A DNA stretch of 64,000 bases, taken from positions 1-64,000 of the forward strand of contig NZ_FKBR01000045.1 in assembly GCF_900078335.1 (NCBI RefSeq). The letters run 5' to 3'. The position numbers and the translations under genes are program-made. How positions within the stretch are numbered: position 1 is the stretch's first letter; each line of letters begins with the position of its first letter. A model generated the notes under the pieces. It was not told where the DNA came from, did no database searches, and saw nothing but the letters and a program-made list of their open reading frames with translations. Origin of the DNA: Bordetella trematum. GTDB taxonomy: Bacteria; Pseudomonadota; Gammaproteobacteria; Burkholderiales; Burkholderiaceae_B. Of this stretch, positions 27,459 to 38,934 are shown piece by piece.

Positions 27459-28388
27459 ATGAAAACCAGCCCGGTCACCGTCGCCGATCTGCAGCGTTCC
27501 GTCATCGCCGTGCCGCCCCTGGCGCGCAACGCCGACCTGTCCTTGAACCATGATGCCAATCGCGTCGTGTTGCGCCATCTGGAGGCGGGCGGCGTGCGCA
27601 GCGTCATGTACGGCGGCAATGCCAATTTCTACCATATCGCCGTGAGCGAGTATGCCCGTGTGCTGGACTTCCTGGCGCAAGCCGCCGGCGACGATACCTG
27701 GGTGCTGCCTTCGGCCGGGCCGGACTACGGCAAGCTGATGGATCAGGCGCGTTTGCTGCGCGAGCGCGCTTTTCCGACGGCCATGCTGCTGCCCATGAGC
27801 TTTCCGTATACCGATGCCGGGCTGGCCGACGGCGTGCGTCGCTTCAGCGATGCCCTGGGGCGCCCGGTCGTGGTTTATATCAAGTCGGAACACTATCTGG
27901 CGCCCGAAACCTTGGCCCGGCTGGTTGCGGAAGAGCGCATTGCCGCGATCAAGTACGCCGTGGTCAGGCAGGACCCGGGGCAGGATCCCTATCTGAGCGA
28001 CCTGCTGGCGGCCGTCGACAAGCGATATGTGGTCAGCGGGATCGGCGAGCGGCCGGCTGTGACGCATTTTCGCCAGTTCGGTCTGAGCAGCTTCACTTCA
28101 GGTTCGGTGTGCGTGGCCCCGCGCGGCTCCATGCAGATGCTGCGTTGCCTGCAGGCTGGCGATTTCGGGCAGGCCGAAGCCCTGCGGCAAGCCTATCTGC
28201 CGCTGGAAGACTGCCGTGACGAGATCAGCCCCATCCGCGTGCTGCATGACGCCGTGACGCTGGCAGGCGTGGCCGACATGGGCCCCATGCTGCCCTTGCT
28301 GAGCGGGCTGGCGCCGGCAGAGCGCGAGCGCGTGGCGCCGGTGGCCCAAGCGTTGCTGGCACGTGACCGCGAGGCGCACGCCGCCTGA
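27459..28388 (+). CDS. DapA-family (dihydrodipicolinate synthase/aldolase) protein
   Basis: A 309-residue class I lyase of the DHDPS/N-acetylneuraminate lyase family. The N-terminal pattern is VIAVPPLARNADLSLNHDAN and GGVRSVMYGGNANFYHI, a variant of the usual GTTGE loop. The Schiff-base lysine is expected in RIAAIKYAVVRQD. The usual tyrosine may be in VVVYIKSEHY. The mutated loop argues against lysine biosynthesis and for a sugar-acid aldolase or dehydratase. CTGGAG precedes ATG 27459. It lies just before a GntR regulator, suggesting they are cotranscribed. Confidence 0.88.
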   Translation: MKTSPVTVADLQRSVIAVPPLARNADLSLNHDANRVVLRHLEAGGVRSVMYGGNANFYHIAVSEYARVLDFLAQAAGDDTWVLPSAGPDYGKLMDQARLLRERAFPTAMLLPMSFPYTDAGLADGVRRFSDALGRPVVVYIKSEHYLAPETLARLVAEERIAAIKYAVVRQDPGQDPYLSDLLAAVDKRYVVSGIGERPAVTHFRQFGLSSFTSGSVCVAPRGSMQMLRCLQAGDFGQAEALRQAYLPLEDCRDEISPIRVLHDAVTLAGVADMGPMLPLLSGLAPAERERVAPVAQALLARDREAHAA

Positions 28389-28441
28389 GGCTGGCGGCAG
28401 GGGTACCATACCGCCATGTTTCCGAACCCACAGGAGAGTGT

Positions 28442-29191
28442 GTGACGCGCAAACCCGCTGTTGGCGAAACCGCGCCCGTCGAGGCGATACCCCTGGAGCG
28501 CGGGCAGCGCGTGCGCCTGGCAGACCAGTTGTATGGGCAGATCTTCGAGCAGATCGTCTCGGGTCGTCTCAATGTGGGCGACAAGCTGCCCTCGGAACAC
28601 GAGATCTGCGACCGCTTCGGCGTATCGCGTCCGGTGGTGCGCGAGGCCTTGCTGCGTCTGCGCGCCGATGGCCTGGTGACCGCCCACCAGGGCCTGGGCA
28701 CCTTCGTCAGCCATCAGCCCGCGCCGCGCTTGAAGACCTTTCCCGATGTGCAGAACGTGGGGGCCTATCTGCGCGCCCAGGAGGTGAGGGTGGCGCTGGA
28801 GGGCGATGCGGCCCGCCTGGCCGCCATGCGGCGCAGCGATGAGCAGCTGCACAAGATCGGGCAGGCGCATGAAGCCTTCGTGGCGGCCCTGGCCGCCGGT
28901 CAGGTCTCGCCAGAGGCCGACCTGGTCTTTCATGCCAGTATCGCCGAAGCCAGCGGCAATGATTTCTACCTGGGCGTGCTGGAGAGCATTCACGAGGCGA
29001 TCAGCGGCTTCATGCGGCTGACCTTGAGCCTGACGCGCACGGGTTCGCGTCAGCGGGCCCAGCGTGTGGCCGACGAGCACGCCGCCATTCTGGCTGCCAT
29101 CCGCGAGCAGGATGGCGAACGCGCCCGGGTTGCGATGCAGTTCCACCTCGGGCAGGCGCGCTACCGCCTGGTGGATCGCGAGCGCGATTGA
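28442..29191 (+). CDS. GntR-family (FadR/FCD subgroup) transcriptional regulator
   Basis: A 249-residue regulator. The winged helix-turn-helix is at about residues 25-92: ADQLYGQIFEQIVSGRLNVGD, then LPSEHEICDRFGVSRPVVREALL (given in part: LPSEHEICDRFGVS and RPVVREALLRLRADGLV), ending HQGLGTFV. The C-terminal all-helical FCD domain (about 105-240) has ARLAAMRRSDEQL, FHASIAEASGNDFYLGVLES and DEHAAILAAIREQDGERAR, with His residues placed for metal or ligand binding. GTG 28442 has CAGGAGAG upstream. It most likely represses this sugar-acid cluster until a pathway acid binds. Confidence 0.93.
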   Translation: MTRKPAVGETAPVEAIPLERGQRVRLADQLYGQIFEQIVSGRLNVGDKLPSEHEICDRFGVSRPVVREALLRLRADGLVTAHQGLGTFVSHQPAPRLKTFPDVQNVGAYLRAQEVRVALEGDAARLAAMRRSDEQLHKIGQAHEAFVAALAAGQVSPEADLVFHASIAEASGNDFYLGVLESIHEAISGFMRLTLSLTRTGSRQRAQRVADEHAAILAAIREQDGERARVAMQFHLGQARYRLVDRERD

Positions 29192-29255
29192 TCCTTCAAC
29201 ATATCAAGTCAGGGGCCGCCAGAGACGGCCTCGCCATTAGGAAGAGCAGACAAGC

Positions 29256-31001
29256 ATGAGCCAATCCCCCAAGCGTAAACGTCCGGAAGAACTGCGCAGC
29301 CACCGCTGGTACGGCGTGAAGGATCTGCGCTCCTTCGGGCACCGGTCGCGCACGGCCCAGATGGGCTATCACCGTTCCGATTACGCCGGCAAGCCCGTGA
29401 TCGCGATCATCAACACCTGGAGCGATATCAACCCCTGTCACAGCCACTTCAAGCAGCGGGTCGAAGAGGTCAAGCGTGGCATCTGGCAGGCTGGCGGCTT
29501 TCCGGTGGAGATGCCGGCCATGAGCCTGTCAGAGCCGTTCCAGAAGCCCACCACGATGCTGTATCGCAATCTGCTGGCCATGGAGACCGAGGAGCTGCTG
29601 CGTTCCTATCCGGCCGACGGCTGTGTGCTGATGGGCGGTTGCGACAAGACGACGCCGGCCCTGCTGATGGGGGCGATCTCCATGGACCTGCCGACGGTTT
29701 TCGTGCCGGCCGGCCCCATGCTGCGCGGCAACTGGAATGGCGTGACGCTGGGTTCGGGCTCCGATACCTGGAAGTACTGGGCCGAGCTGCGGGCGGGCAA
29801 CATCACCGAGGAGGACTGGCAGGGCGTCGAGGACGGTATTGCGCGTTCTCCGGGGCATTGCATGACCATGGGCACGGCGTCGACCATGACGGCGGCGGTC
29901 GAGACGCTGGGCCTGTGCCTGTCGGGGTACTCATCGATCCCGGCCCCGGATTCGCGCCATGCCCAGATGGCCAGCCTGACCGGCAAGCGCATCGTCGAGA
30001 TGGTATGGCAGGACCTCAAGCCCAGTGACCTGCTGAGCGCCGCTTCTTTCGACAATGCCGTGCGCGCCGTGCTGGCGTTGTCGGGCTCGACCAATGCCGT
30101 GGTGCACCTGATCGCGCTGGCGCGTCGCGCCGGCTTCGATCTGGACCTCGATCGCTTTGACGCCCTGGCACGCACCACGCCGGTGCTCGCCAACCTGCGT
30201 CCTGCCGGTCAGTACCTGATGGAAGACTTCTACTACGCCGGCGGCCTGCGCGCGCTGCTGGTGCAACTGGGGGATCTGCTGGATCTGTCGCAACAGACGG
30301 TCGATGGGCGCAGCCTGGGCGAGAACATCGCTGGTGCGCGCGTTTTCAATGACGACGTCATCCGTGCGCGCGACAAGGCGCTGGTCGAGCGCGACGGTCT
30401 GGCGGTGCTGCGTGGCAACCTGGCGCCCGACGGTGCCGTGATCAAGCCGCCGGCCATGGAGCCGCAATTGCAGGTGCACACGGGGCCGGCGGTGGTCTTC
30501 AAGGACTACAACGACATGGCCGAGCGGATCGATGACCCGGATCTGGATATCAGCGCCGACAGCGTCATCGTGTTGCAGAACGCGGGGCCGCAAGGCGCGC
30601 CGGGCATGCCCGAATGGGGGCAATTGCCGATCCCCCAGAAGTTGCTCAAACAGGGCGTGCGCGACATGCTGCGCATCTCTGATGCCCGCATGAGCGGCAC
30701 CAGCTATGGGGCCTGTGTGCTCCACGTTGCGCCCGAGGCTTATGTGGGCGGGCCGCTGGCGCTGGTGCGCACGGGCGATCTGATCGCCCTGGATGTGCCG
30801 GCGCGGCGCATCGACGTGTTGATCACGGATGAAGAGATGGCAGCGCGCCGGGCGGCCTGGCAGCCGCCTGCTGCGCGCTTTGAGCGCGGGTTCGGCGTGC
30901 TCTACCTGAAGCATGTCGGGCAGGCCGACAGCGGCTGCGACTTCGATTTTCTGCAGACTCGCAAGGCCGAGCCGCAAAAGGGTGAGCCGGAGATTCATTG
31001 A
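29256..31001 (+). CDS. IlvD/Edd-family sugar-acid dehydratase (L-arabinonate dehydratase-like)
   Basis: A 581-residue Fe-S dehydratase. Its length and opening ([24 protein letters not shown]) are those of the L-arabinonate/D-xylonate dehydratase branch, not of biosynthetic IlvD. Cluster and Mg-binding blocks are [25 protein letters not shown] and [14 protein letters not shown]; the substrate lid includes [21 protein letters not shown] (in parts: [21 protein letters not shown]). It removes water from an aldonic acid to give a 2-keto-3-deoxy acid, which the neighbouring aldolases could cleave. The exact sugar acid cannot be read from the sequence. Confidence 0.93.
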   Translation: MSQSPKRKRPEELRSHRWYGVKDLRSFGHRSRTAQMGYHRSDYAGKPVIAIINTWSDINPCHSHFKQRVEEVKRGIWQAGGFPVEMPAMSLSEPFQKPTTMLYRNLLAMETEELLRSYPADGCVLMGGCDKTTPALLMGAISMDLPTVFVPAGPMLRGNWNGVTLGSGSDTWKYWAELRAGNITEEDWQGVEDGIARSPGHCMTMGTASTMTAAVETLGLCLSGYSSIPAPDSRHAQMASLTGKRIVEMVWQDLKPSDLLSAASFDNAVRAVLALSGSTNAVVHLIALARRAGFDLDLDRFDALARTTPVLANLRPAGQYLMEDFYYAGGLRALLVQLGDLLDLSQQTVDGRSLGENIAGARVFNDDVIRARDKALVERDGLAVLRGNLAPDGAVIKPPAMEPQLQVHTGPAVVFKDYNDMAERIDDPDLDISADSVIVLQNAGPQGAPGMPEWGQLPIPQKLLKQGVRDMLRISDARMSGTSYGACVLHVAPEAYVGGPLALVRTGDLIALDVPARRIDVLITDEEMAARRAAWQPPAARFERGFGVLYLKHVGQADSGCDFDFLQTRKAEPQKGEPEIH

Positions 31002-31088
31002 CCAGATGCGGGCTCTTGGCCCGCTTTGCTTTCACGCTTGCTTGACCAACAGAAGACGCCGGCCGATCCGGCGCGAGGAGACAACAGC

Positions 31089-32111
31089 ATGGTGTGCCGC
31101 GATCTTTCTTTGAATGTGTCACCGCGCCCTGGCGCGATGCGCCGGGGTCGGCGTGCCGTCCTTGGTCTGGCGGCGGCGCTTGCCTGCCTGGCGGCCGCGC
31201 CCGCAATGAGCGAGCCGTGGCCGGCCAAGCCCCTGCGCCTGGTCGTGCCTTTCCCGCCCGGCGGCAGCACCGACTCGATCGGGCGTTTGCTGGCGGCTGA
31301 GCTGGGCAAGGAGCTGGGGCAGACGGTGATCGTCGAGAACAAGGGAGGCGCCAATGGCAATATCGGCTCCGATAGCGTGGCCAAGGCGGCGCCTGACGGC
31401 TATACGCTGCTGCTCTCGGGCGTGGGGTCCAACGCGATCAACTATGCGCTCTACTCGTCCATGCCTTACCAGAACCGTGACTTCGCGCACGTCTCCTTGC
31501 TGGCTACCGGCCCCAACGTCCTGGTCGCCAATCCGGAGTTCCCGGCTCAGACCCTGCCGGATCTGGTGCGCCTGGCGAAAGAGCAGCCCGATCAATACAC
31601 ACACGCCAGCTCGGGCAGCGGCTCATCCGGCCACCTGGCCATGGAAATGCTCAAGCAGGCCGCCGGCATTCAGATGGTGCATGTGCCCTACAAAGGCGGC
31701 GCCGCAGCAATCACCGATACCATTGGTGGCCGGGTATCGGTGCTGTTTCTGAATCAGGACAATCTTCTGCCGCAAGTCCAGGCCGGCAAATTGCGCGCCT
31801 TGGCGGTGGCCAGCGCGCAGCGCAACCCGGCCTATCCGGACACGCCGACGGTGGCCGAGGCGGGCTATCCGGGGTTTGCGGCCGAATCGTGGTTTGGCCT
31901 GTCGGCCCCGGCCAATACGCCCGAGCCCGTCATCGCGAAGCTGAGCGAGGCCACCCGCAAGGCCATGTCGCAGCCCGAGCTGCGCCAGAAGCTGGAGGCG
32001 GTCGGCTTTGTGGTGGTCGGCAGCGATCCGGCCAGTTTCTCCGGTTTCGTGAACGATGAAATCGCCAAATGGCGTCAGGCGGCGCAAGCCTCTGGCGCAC
32101 GCATGGATTAA
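31089..32111 (+). CDS. tripartite tricarboxylate transporter substrate-binding protein (Bug family), second copy
   Basis: A 340-residue periplasmic binding protein. The signal peptide ends near residue 37 ([21 protein letters not shown]). The mature part has [58 protein letters not shown] and [18 protein letters not shown], all Bug features. GAGGAGA is seven bases before ATG 31089, so this start is preferred to upstream codons. It sits between the dehydratase and an aldolase in one direction, and is diverged from the copy at 26290, so it may take up a different acid. Confidence 0.93.
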   Translation: MVCRDLSLNVSPRPGAMRRGRRAVLGLAAALACLAAAPAMSEPWPAKPLRLVVPFPPGGSTDSIGRLLAAELGKELGQTVIVENKGGANGNIGSDSVAKAAPDGYTLLLSGVGSNAINYALYSSMPYQNRDFAHVSLLATGPNVLVANPEFPAQTLPDLVRLAKEQPDQYTHASSGSGSSGHLAMEMLKQAAGIQMVHVPYKGGAAAITDTIGGRVSVLFLNQDNLLPQVQAGKLRALAVASAQRNPAYPDTPTVAEAGYPGFAAESWFGLSAPANTPEPVIAKLSEATRKAMSQPELRQKLEAVGFVVVGSDPASFSGFVNDEIAKWRQAAQASGARMD

Positions 32112-32166
32112 CCGTCAACGGCCGGCCGCCGCCAAGACGGCCGGCTTTCAACCCTCAGTGGATACT

Positions 32167-32934
32167 ATGGACTCTCCTTTGCCCAACCGATTCCGTCAGC
32201 GCATCCTGGCGCGTGAGCGCGTCATCGGCCTGTGGACCTGCATGGCCAGCCACCTGACCGTCGAGGTGGCGGGCCTGGCCGATTTCGACTGGCTGGTGCT
32301 CGACGGCGAGCATTCGCCGAATGACCTGCCGATGTTCCTGCAGCAATTGCAGGCCTTGCAGGGCAGCCAGAGCGCCGCCGTGGGCCGGCCGTCGTGGAAT
32401 GACCCGGTCGAGATCAAGCGCATGCTGGATATCGGCTTCTACAACCTGTTGATTCCTTTTATCGAATCCGAGGACGACGCGCGCCGCGCGGTGGCGGCGA
32501 CCCGTTATCCGCCGCAAGGCATCCGTGGCGTGGCTGGCCAGCACCGCAGCAACCGCTATGGGACGGTGCCGGACTATCTGCGCACCATCAATGACAACAT
32601 CTGCGTGCTGGTGCAGATCGAAAGCCGTCCGGGCATCGAGGCGGTCGACGACATTGCGGCAGTCGAGGGTGTGGATGGCGTCTTTATCGGCCCGTCCGAT
32701 CTGGCGGCGGCGCTGGGGCATATCGGCAACCCGGGTCATCCCGAGGTCCAGGAGGCCATCCGTCATCTTTATCAGCGCGTGAGCGCGGCAGGCAAGGCCG
32801 TAGGCATCCTGGCGCCGGTGCAGGCCGATGCGCGCCGCTATCTCGACATGGGCATGCACTTCGTGGCAGTGGGCACCGACCTGGGCGTCTTCAAGCAGGC
32901 CGTTTTCAATCTGCGTGAGGCGTTCCCTACCTGA
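32167..32934 (+). CDS. HpcH/HpaI-family aldolase (2-dehydro-3-deoxyglucarate aldolase-like)
   Basis: A 255-residue class II pyruvate-aldolase, the length of GarL. Motifs are [69 protein letters not shown] and [16 protein letters not shown]. The Arg in RGVAGQHR and the Glu in QIESR fit the active site of this family. It is a clear paralogue of HpaI at 21188 but sits in the sugar-acid cluster, so cleavage of a 2-keto-3-deoxy sugar acid is more likely than of the homoprotocatechuate intermediate. A GTG at 32158 in frame is an alternative start. Confidence 0.92.
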   Translation: MDSPLPNRFRQRILARERVIGLWTCMASHLTVEVAGLADFDWLVLDGEHSPNDLPMFLQQLQALQGSQSAAVGRPSWNDPVEIKRMLDIGFYNLLIPFIESEDDARRAVAATRYPPQGIRGVAGQHRSNRYGTVPDYLRTINDNICVLVQIESRPGIEAVDDIAAVEGVDGVFIGPSDLAAALGHIGNPGHPEVQEAIRHLYQRVSAAGKAVGILAPVQADARRYLDMGMHFVAVGTDLGVFKQAVFNLREAFPT

Positions 32935-33010
32935 GCACAGAAAAGCCCTGGCCGCGGCTCTCCTTGACGAGGCGGCGGGCAGGGCTCGCATTCAACGTCT
33001 GGCATTCAAC

Positions 33011-33037
33011 AAAAAAGGACGCCGAAGCGTCCTTTTT
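33011..33037. terminator. bidirectional terminator between the aldolase and rpsT
   Basis: Stem AAAAAGGACGC/GCGTCCTTTTT with a CGAA loop, A residues left and T residues right. It separates the convergent sugar-acid cluster and rpsT. Confidence 0.93.
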
Positions 33038-33103
33038 GTTGCCGCGTTCAATGTCGCATTCACCGTGGTATCGAAAGCCGTGGCTTCCGGATACCGCAGT
33101 AAA

Positions 33104-33367
33104 TCAGGCGATCGCCTTGACGGCAGCGGCCAGGCGGCTCTTGTGACGAGCAGCCTTGTTCTTGTGAATGATGTTCTTATCGGCCACGCGGTCGATCACG
33201 CTGCTTGCTTTGCGCAGCGTTTCGCCTGCCGCAGCCTTATCACCGGCGGCGATGGCCTGGCGGACGCGCTTGATCGCGGTGCGCAGCATCGAACGCAGGC
33301 TGGAGTTGTGCTTGTTGCGCTCAACCGATTGGCGGGCGCGCTTGCGGGCTTGGGCGGTATTGGCCAT
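33104..33367 (-). CDS. rpsT: 30S ribosomal protein S20
   Basis: An 87-residue basic helical protein binding 16S rRNA. The sequence is typical: [20 protein letters not shown], then [16 protein letters not shown], and [20 protein letters not shown]. It is monocistronic, with the usual S20 length, and ends before a bidirectional terminator. Confidence 0.97.
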   Translation of the reverse strand: MANTAQARKRARQSVERNKHNSSLRSMLRTAIKRVRQAIAAGDKAAAGETLRKASSVIDRVADKNIIHKNKAARHKSRLAAAVKAIA

Positions 33368-33609
33368 TTAGTTGCTTTAAAAATTAGTGAATTCGGCAAA
33401 GTCAAACATTTTATCACGCTTGCCCGAAATTGCAAGGCTGGCGTCTCAAATGCTTGGGGACGGGCTTGCAAACGGCGGAAGAAAACGGCGATGAGGACGA
33501 CGGCGCCGACGTTTGCGATGTGGCCGACAGTTTACCGCGGGTAAGCCGTTTTGCGCTCGGACCAAGCCGTCTTCATGCAAGAAAACGTAGAAAAAACAAC
33601 AATCGGGAC
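33368..33609. other. 242-base gap between rpsT and the fecR-like gene
   Basis: Contains the rpsT promoter region on the minus strand and an A+T-richer stretch near 33370-33420. No gene or clear terminator was seen; a 65-codon minus-strand open frame that overlaps the fecR-like gene is not credible. Confidence 0.4.
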
Positions 33610-34632
33610 TCAGGTGGACAGGACGTTGATGGAAACGAACCACGGCGTCAGGCGGCGGATGGAGATCGGCATGTCGCGCTCCAGCGCCTCAAGGGTAGCG
33701 TCGGGGTTGTCCAGCGGATACATGCCGGTGACCGGCAGGCCGCCTGCCGCCATCGAGATGCGCAGGGTGCCGTGCCGGTAAGGCCGCAGGGCCGAGATCA
33801 CTTCGGCCAGGGGGCGGCCGTTGGCATGGATCCAGCCGTTTTCCCACGCTGCCTCGGCAGCCAGGTCGTCGCGCACCTGGCCCAGCCGCGCGGCATCGAA
33901 GCGGGCGCCGGCGCCTTGCGGAATGGTGGCGCGCGTGCCGCCGCTGGTTTCTATGTCGAGATCGCCTTCATGGGCCACGACCAGGCTGCGGTGGGCCAGC
34001 TGGCGCACCATGTAACGCTGGCCGCAGGAGCGTACGACTCCCTCGGCCGTCTGCACCAGGAAGGGGCGGTTCGGGTCGGCCGGCGAACTGACCGCCACGG
34101 CGCCTTCCAGCAGCATCAGCCGGCGATAGGTGGGGGTGAACTCCAGGTTGACGCGACTGCGGGCATCGAGCAGCAGTTCAGTCCCATCAGTCAGCTGGTA
34201 GAGCCGCCTTTCGCCGGTGGCGGTCGCGGCGTCGGCCGTGATGCTGCCCAGGGGATAGAAATCCCGCACGGCCAGCAGCGCGCCGGCGCCTGCGGCGCCA
34301 GTCAGCGCCAGGGCTCCGGCCAGGAAACGGCGGCGGGTCGGCCGGGGGCTGTCTTCGCCATGACGCGCGGGCACGGCCTGACGCGCCGGGCGCGCGTCAG
34401 GGGAGCCCTGATAGCCCAGCGGATAGGTGTCGCCCAGCCGCCCGGCCATGGAGTGGCCGAGTGCGTGCGTCAATTGTTGCCAGGCGCTTTCGTGTGTCGG
34501 GTTGGCATCGCGCCAGGCCATGAAATCGGCGTAATCACGCCGGGTAGCCTGGCCAGAGCGAAGCAAGAGCAACCATTTGATCACTTGATCCGAGAGCGCG
34601 GGCATGGGAGTGGATGTCAATTCGTATTCCAT
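33610..34632 (-). CDS. FecR-like sigma-factor regulator, without a sigma gene
   Basis: A 340-residue protein with the FecR architecture. Residues of about 1-60 are the cytoplasmic DUF4880 part (IKWLLLLRSGQATRRDYADFM..W, HESAWQQL). One membrane segment is near residues 103-122 (FLAGALALTGAAGAGALLAV). The periplasmic FecR domain follows (about 150-245), with LTDGTELLLDARSRVNLEF and RRLMLLEGAVAVS. FecR proteins control an ECF sigma factor, normally encoded next to them with a signalling TonB receptor. Neither is present here: rpsT and murJ are the neighbours, and the receptor at 4082 lacks the signalling domain. Confidence 0.88.
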   Translation of the reverse strand: MEYELTSTPMPALSDQVIKWLLLLRSGQATRRDYADFMAWRDANPTHESAWQQLTHALGHSMAGRLGDTYPLGYQGSPDARPARQAVPARHGEDSPRPTRRRFLAGALALTGAAGAGALLAVRDFYPLGSITADAATATGERRLYQLTDGTELLLDARSRVNLEFTPTYRRLMLLEGAVAVSSPADPNRPFLVQTAEGVVRSCGQRYMVRQLAHRSLVVAHEGDLDIETSGGTRATIPQGAGARFDAARLGQVRDDLAAEAAWENGWIHANGRPLAEVISALRPYRHGTLRISMAAGGLPVTGMYPLDNPDATLEALERDMPISIRRLTPWFVSINVLST

Positions 34633-34850
34633 GCTGGCTTCGTGGCCGCATTACAGCAGTTAGTAAATAACGAAGTTTCTTACGAACATTTACTTTAGCG
34701 TAGCACTATCTTTCGTGTCGACAGAGACTAGTTCGTTATTTGTCGAGGCCATTTGTTTTTTGCTGAAACAAAGGGAAATATAGCACTCAATTGGGTTGCG
34801 TTTTATAACTTCTTCCCTTGCCGGGGGATTTCCCGCTCCCCCGGGCGGTT
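34633..34850. promoter_or_regulatory. A+T-rich control region upstream of the fecR-like gene
   Basis: 218 bases, clearly richer in A+T than flanking genes. A perfect 10-base inverted repeat, AAATAACGAA (34665-34674) and TTCGTTATTT (34732-34741), brackets 57 bases. It is suitable for a dimeric regulator or looped operator. No gene is present. Confidence 0.5.
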
Positions 34851-36407
34851 TCAGCGAGGGCGGCGGGTGAAGTCGCGCGGGCGGATTCCCAAGAGGAACA
34901 GCACCCCGAAATAGGCCGCGGCGCAGGCAGCCAGGACGGCGCCAAGCCAGGCCGCCCGCAAGCCGGGGGTCTGGCCCAGGGCGATCCAGTCCAGGCGGCT
35001 GTCGGCCACCCAGAGCACCGCGCCCAGGGCCGCCAGGGAGGGGATCAGGCGCAGCAGGAAGCGGCCCCAGTGCTGCCCGGGGCGATAGACGCCGCGGCGG
35101 CGCAGGCCGAGCAGCAGCAGCAGGGCATTCAGGCAGGCGCCCAGGCCGATGGCCAGGGCGAGCCCGGCATGGGCCAGGGTGGGGACCAGGATGGCATTGA
35201 GCACCTGGGTCAGCACCAGCACCAGCACGGCGATCTTCACGGGCGTGCGGATGTTTTGCTGGGCATAGAAGCCGGGCGCGAGGATCTTCACGGCGAGCAG
35301 GCCGATCAGGCCCACCGAGTAGGCCATGACGGCCACCCGCGTCTGGGCCACGTCGGCCGCCCCGAACTCGCCGTAATGGAACAGCGTGGCGACCAGCCCG
35401 TCGGCCAGCATCATCATGCCCAGGGCAGCGGGCAGGCCAAGCAGCAGAATCAGGCGCAGGCCCCAGTCCAGCAGCCCGTTATAGGTATCGTGGTCCTGGC
35501 GGGCGTGGGCGGCCGACAGGCTGGGCAGCAGCACGGTGCCCAGGGCCACGCCCAGCAGGGCGGTCGGGAATTCCATCAGCCGATCGGCGAAGGACAGCCA
35601 GGTCACGCTGCCCGGCGCCAGCCAGGTGGCGATGTTGGTGTTGATCAGCAAGGAGATCTGCGCCACCGAAACGCCCAGGATGGCCGGGACCATCTGACGC
35701 AGGATGTGCTGGACGGTGGCGTCGCGCCAGGCCTGCCCCAGCTTGAAGGACAGGCGCGGAGTCAGGCCCAGGCGTCCCAGGGCGATCCATTGCACCGCCA
35801 GCTGGGCGACGCCGCCGGCCATCACCCCGATGGACAGAGCGTAGATGGGGACATCCATGCGCGGCGCCAGCCAGATCGCCGCGCAGATCATCGCCAGGTT
35901 CAACAGCACAGGCGTGAAGGCCGGCACGGCGAACTTGCGCCAGGTATTCAGGACGCCCGAAGCGAACGCGATGAGCGACATGCACAGGATGTACGGGAAC
36001 ATGACCCGGGTCATCCAGACAGCTGCGCCGAACTCGGTGCCGCGCCCGCTGTCGCGCAGGCCGCTGGCCATGGCGCTGACCACCCAGGGGGCGGCGACGA
36101 TGCCGATCACGGTGACGGTCATGAGAACGGCGGTCAGCAACAGTGCGACGCGATCGAGCAGCACGCGCACTTCGGCTTCGCCGTGCTGGTTGCGCGTGGC
36201 GCCGAGAATCGGCACGAAGGCCTGTGCGAACGCGCCCTCGGCAAACAGGCGACGCAGCAGGTTGGGAATGCGAAAGGCGACCCAGAAGGCATCGGTCAGT
36301 GCGCCGGCGCCGAAGGCGCGCGCAATCAGGATGTCGCGGATCAGGCCAGTGATGCGCGACAGCAGCGTGAAGCTGCTGACGGTGGCCGCCGAGCGGAACA
36401 AGGCCAT
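34851..36407 (-). CDS. murJ: lipid II flippase MurJ
   Basis: A 518-residue inner-membrane flippase essential for peptidoglycan synthesis. It begins with the family pattern SSFTLLSRITGLIRDILIARAFG and shows about 14 hydrophobic segments to residue 510, with Arg-containing cavity segments such as FRIPNLLRRLFAEGAFAQAFVP (in part: RIPNLLRRLFAEG) and SFADRLMEFPTALLGVALG. Length is standard. It stands alone, downstream (on the minus strand) of an SDR gene. Confidence 0.96.
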   Translation of the reverse strand: MALFRSAATVSSFTLLSRITGLIRDILIARAFGAGALTDAFWVAFRIPNLLRRLFAEGAFAQAFVPILGATRNQHGEAEVRVLLDRVALLLTAVLMTVTVIGIVAAPWVVSAMASGLRDSGRGTEFGAAVWMTRVMFPYILCMSLIAFASGVLNTWRKFAVPAFTPVLLNLAMICAAIWLAPRMDVPIYALSIGVMAGGVAQLAVQWIALGRLGLTPRLSFKLGQAWRDATVQHILRQMVPAILGVSVAQISLLINTNIATWLAPGSVTWLSFADRLMEFPTALLGVALGTVLLPSLSAAHARQDHDTYNGLLDWGLRLILLLGLPAALGMMMLADGLVATLFHYGEFGAADVAQTRVAVMAYSVGLIGLLAVKILAPGFYAQQNIRTPVKIAVLVLVLTQVLNAILVPTLAHAGLALAIGLGACLNALLLLLGLRRRGVYRPGQHWGRFLLRLIPSLAALGAVLWVADSRLDWIALGQTPGLRAAWLGAVLAACAAAYFGVLFLLGIRPRDFTRRPR

Positions 36408-36479
36408 GGCAGGGGAAGCAGGGAGAGACGGGCGCGCGCCGACCCGATCGGGGCCGGCGCGCGGGAACAGCTGAGGAGT

Positions 36480-37238
36480 TTACTTCGGCGGCATGCGGAT
36501 CGCGCCATCGAGGCGGATCGTCTCACCATTGAGCATGTCGTTGGTGATGATGCTGTGGACCAGCTTGGCGTAGTCTTCGGGACGACCCAGGCGGGCGGGG
36601 AAGGGGATGCTGGCTGCCAGCGAATCCTGCACTTCCTGGGGCATGCCGAAGATCATGGGCGTGCCGAAGATGCCCGGGGCGATGGTCATGCAACGGATGC
36701 CGCTGCGGGCCAGATCGCGTGCGATCGGCAGCGTCATGCCGACCACGCCGGCCTTGGAGGCGGCATAGGCGGCCTGGCCGATCTGGCCGTCGTAGGCCGC
36801 CACCGAGGCGGTGTTGATCATGACGCCGCGTTCGCCAGTGGACTCGGGCGTGTTGTTGCTCATGGCCTCGGCGGCCAGGCGCATCATGTTGAAGCTGCCG
36901 ATCAGGTTGATGTTGACCACCTTCTGGAACAGGTCCAGCGCGTGGGCACCCTGCTTGCCGACGATCTTGGCGGCTGGCGCGACGCCGGCGCAGTTCACCA
37001 GGCCGAACAGCGGGCCCAGTTCGAGGGCGGCGGCCACGGCGGCCTTGCCGTCGGCTTCCTGGGTAACGTCGCAGTGCACGTAACGCTGCCCCAGCTCCTT
37101 GGCCAGGGCTTCGCCCGCCTCATCCTGCAGGTCGGCGATGACGACCTTGCCGCCATTGGCGACCAGCATGCGGGCCGTGCCGGCGCCCAGCCCGGAGGCG
37201 CCGCCGGTGACGATGAATACCTTGTTGGCGATTTCCAT
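36480..37238 (-). CDS. SDR-family 3-hydroxyacyl-CoA dehydrogenase-like protein
   Basis: A 252-residue short-chain dehydrogenase similar to type II 3-hydroxyacyl-CoA dehydrogenase (HSD17B10). The NAD loop is VTGGASGLG (TGxxxGxG, residues 10-18), the structural NAG motif is NCAGVAP, the catalytic Ser is in [12 protein letters not shown] and the YxxxK pair in [12 protein letters not shown]. The C-terminal [13 protein letters not shown] and [14 protein letters not shown] are typical of that subfamily, which acts in beta-oxidation of fatty or branched acyl-CoA. GAGAGATCGAC precedes ATG 37238. Confidence 0.92.
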   Translation of the reverse strand: MEIANKVFIVTGGASGLGAGTARMLVANGGKVVIADLQDEAGEALAKELGQRYVHCDVTQEADGKAAVAAALELGPLFGLVNCAGVAPAAKIVGKQGAHALDLFQKVVNINLIGSFNMMRLAAEAMSNNTPESTGERGVMINTASVAAYDGQIGQAAYAASKAGVVGMTLPIARDLARSGIRCMTIAPGIFGTPMIFGMPQEVQDSLAASIPFPARLGRPEDYAKLVHSIITNDMLNGETIRLDGAIRMPPK

Positions 37239-37286
37239 GTCGATCTCTCGTAGTCCGAAGCCCGGGCCTGGCTCAGGCGGCGGGCA

Positions 37287-37325
37287 AAGAAAACCGGCCT
37301 CGCCTTTTTGAGGGGCGAGGCCGGT
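37287..37325 (-). terminator. terminator of adk
   Basis: Twelve-base-pair stem (37293-37304 with 37314-37325); on the minus strand it is followed by TTTCTTT. It lies 10 bases after the adk stop codon. Confidence 0.85.
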
Positions 37326-37334
37326 GCGATTCCA

Positions 37335-38916
<1,582 letters not shown>

Positions 38917-38934
38917 GGGGGAAAGGGCGTGCGG

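Noticed and set aside
33446-33643. 65-codon minus-strand frame between rpsT and the fecR-like gene
   Set aside because: Overlaps the end of the FecR-like gene, Arg/Pro/His-rich, no start signal.
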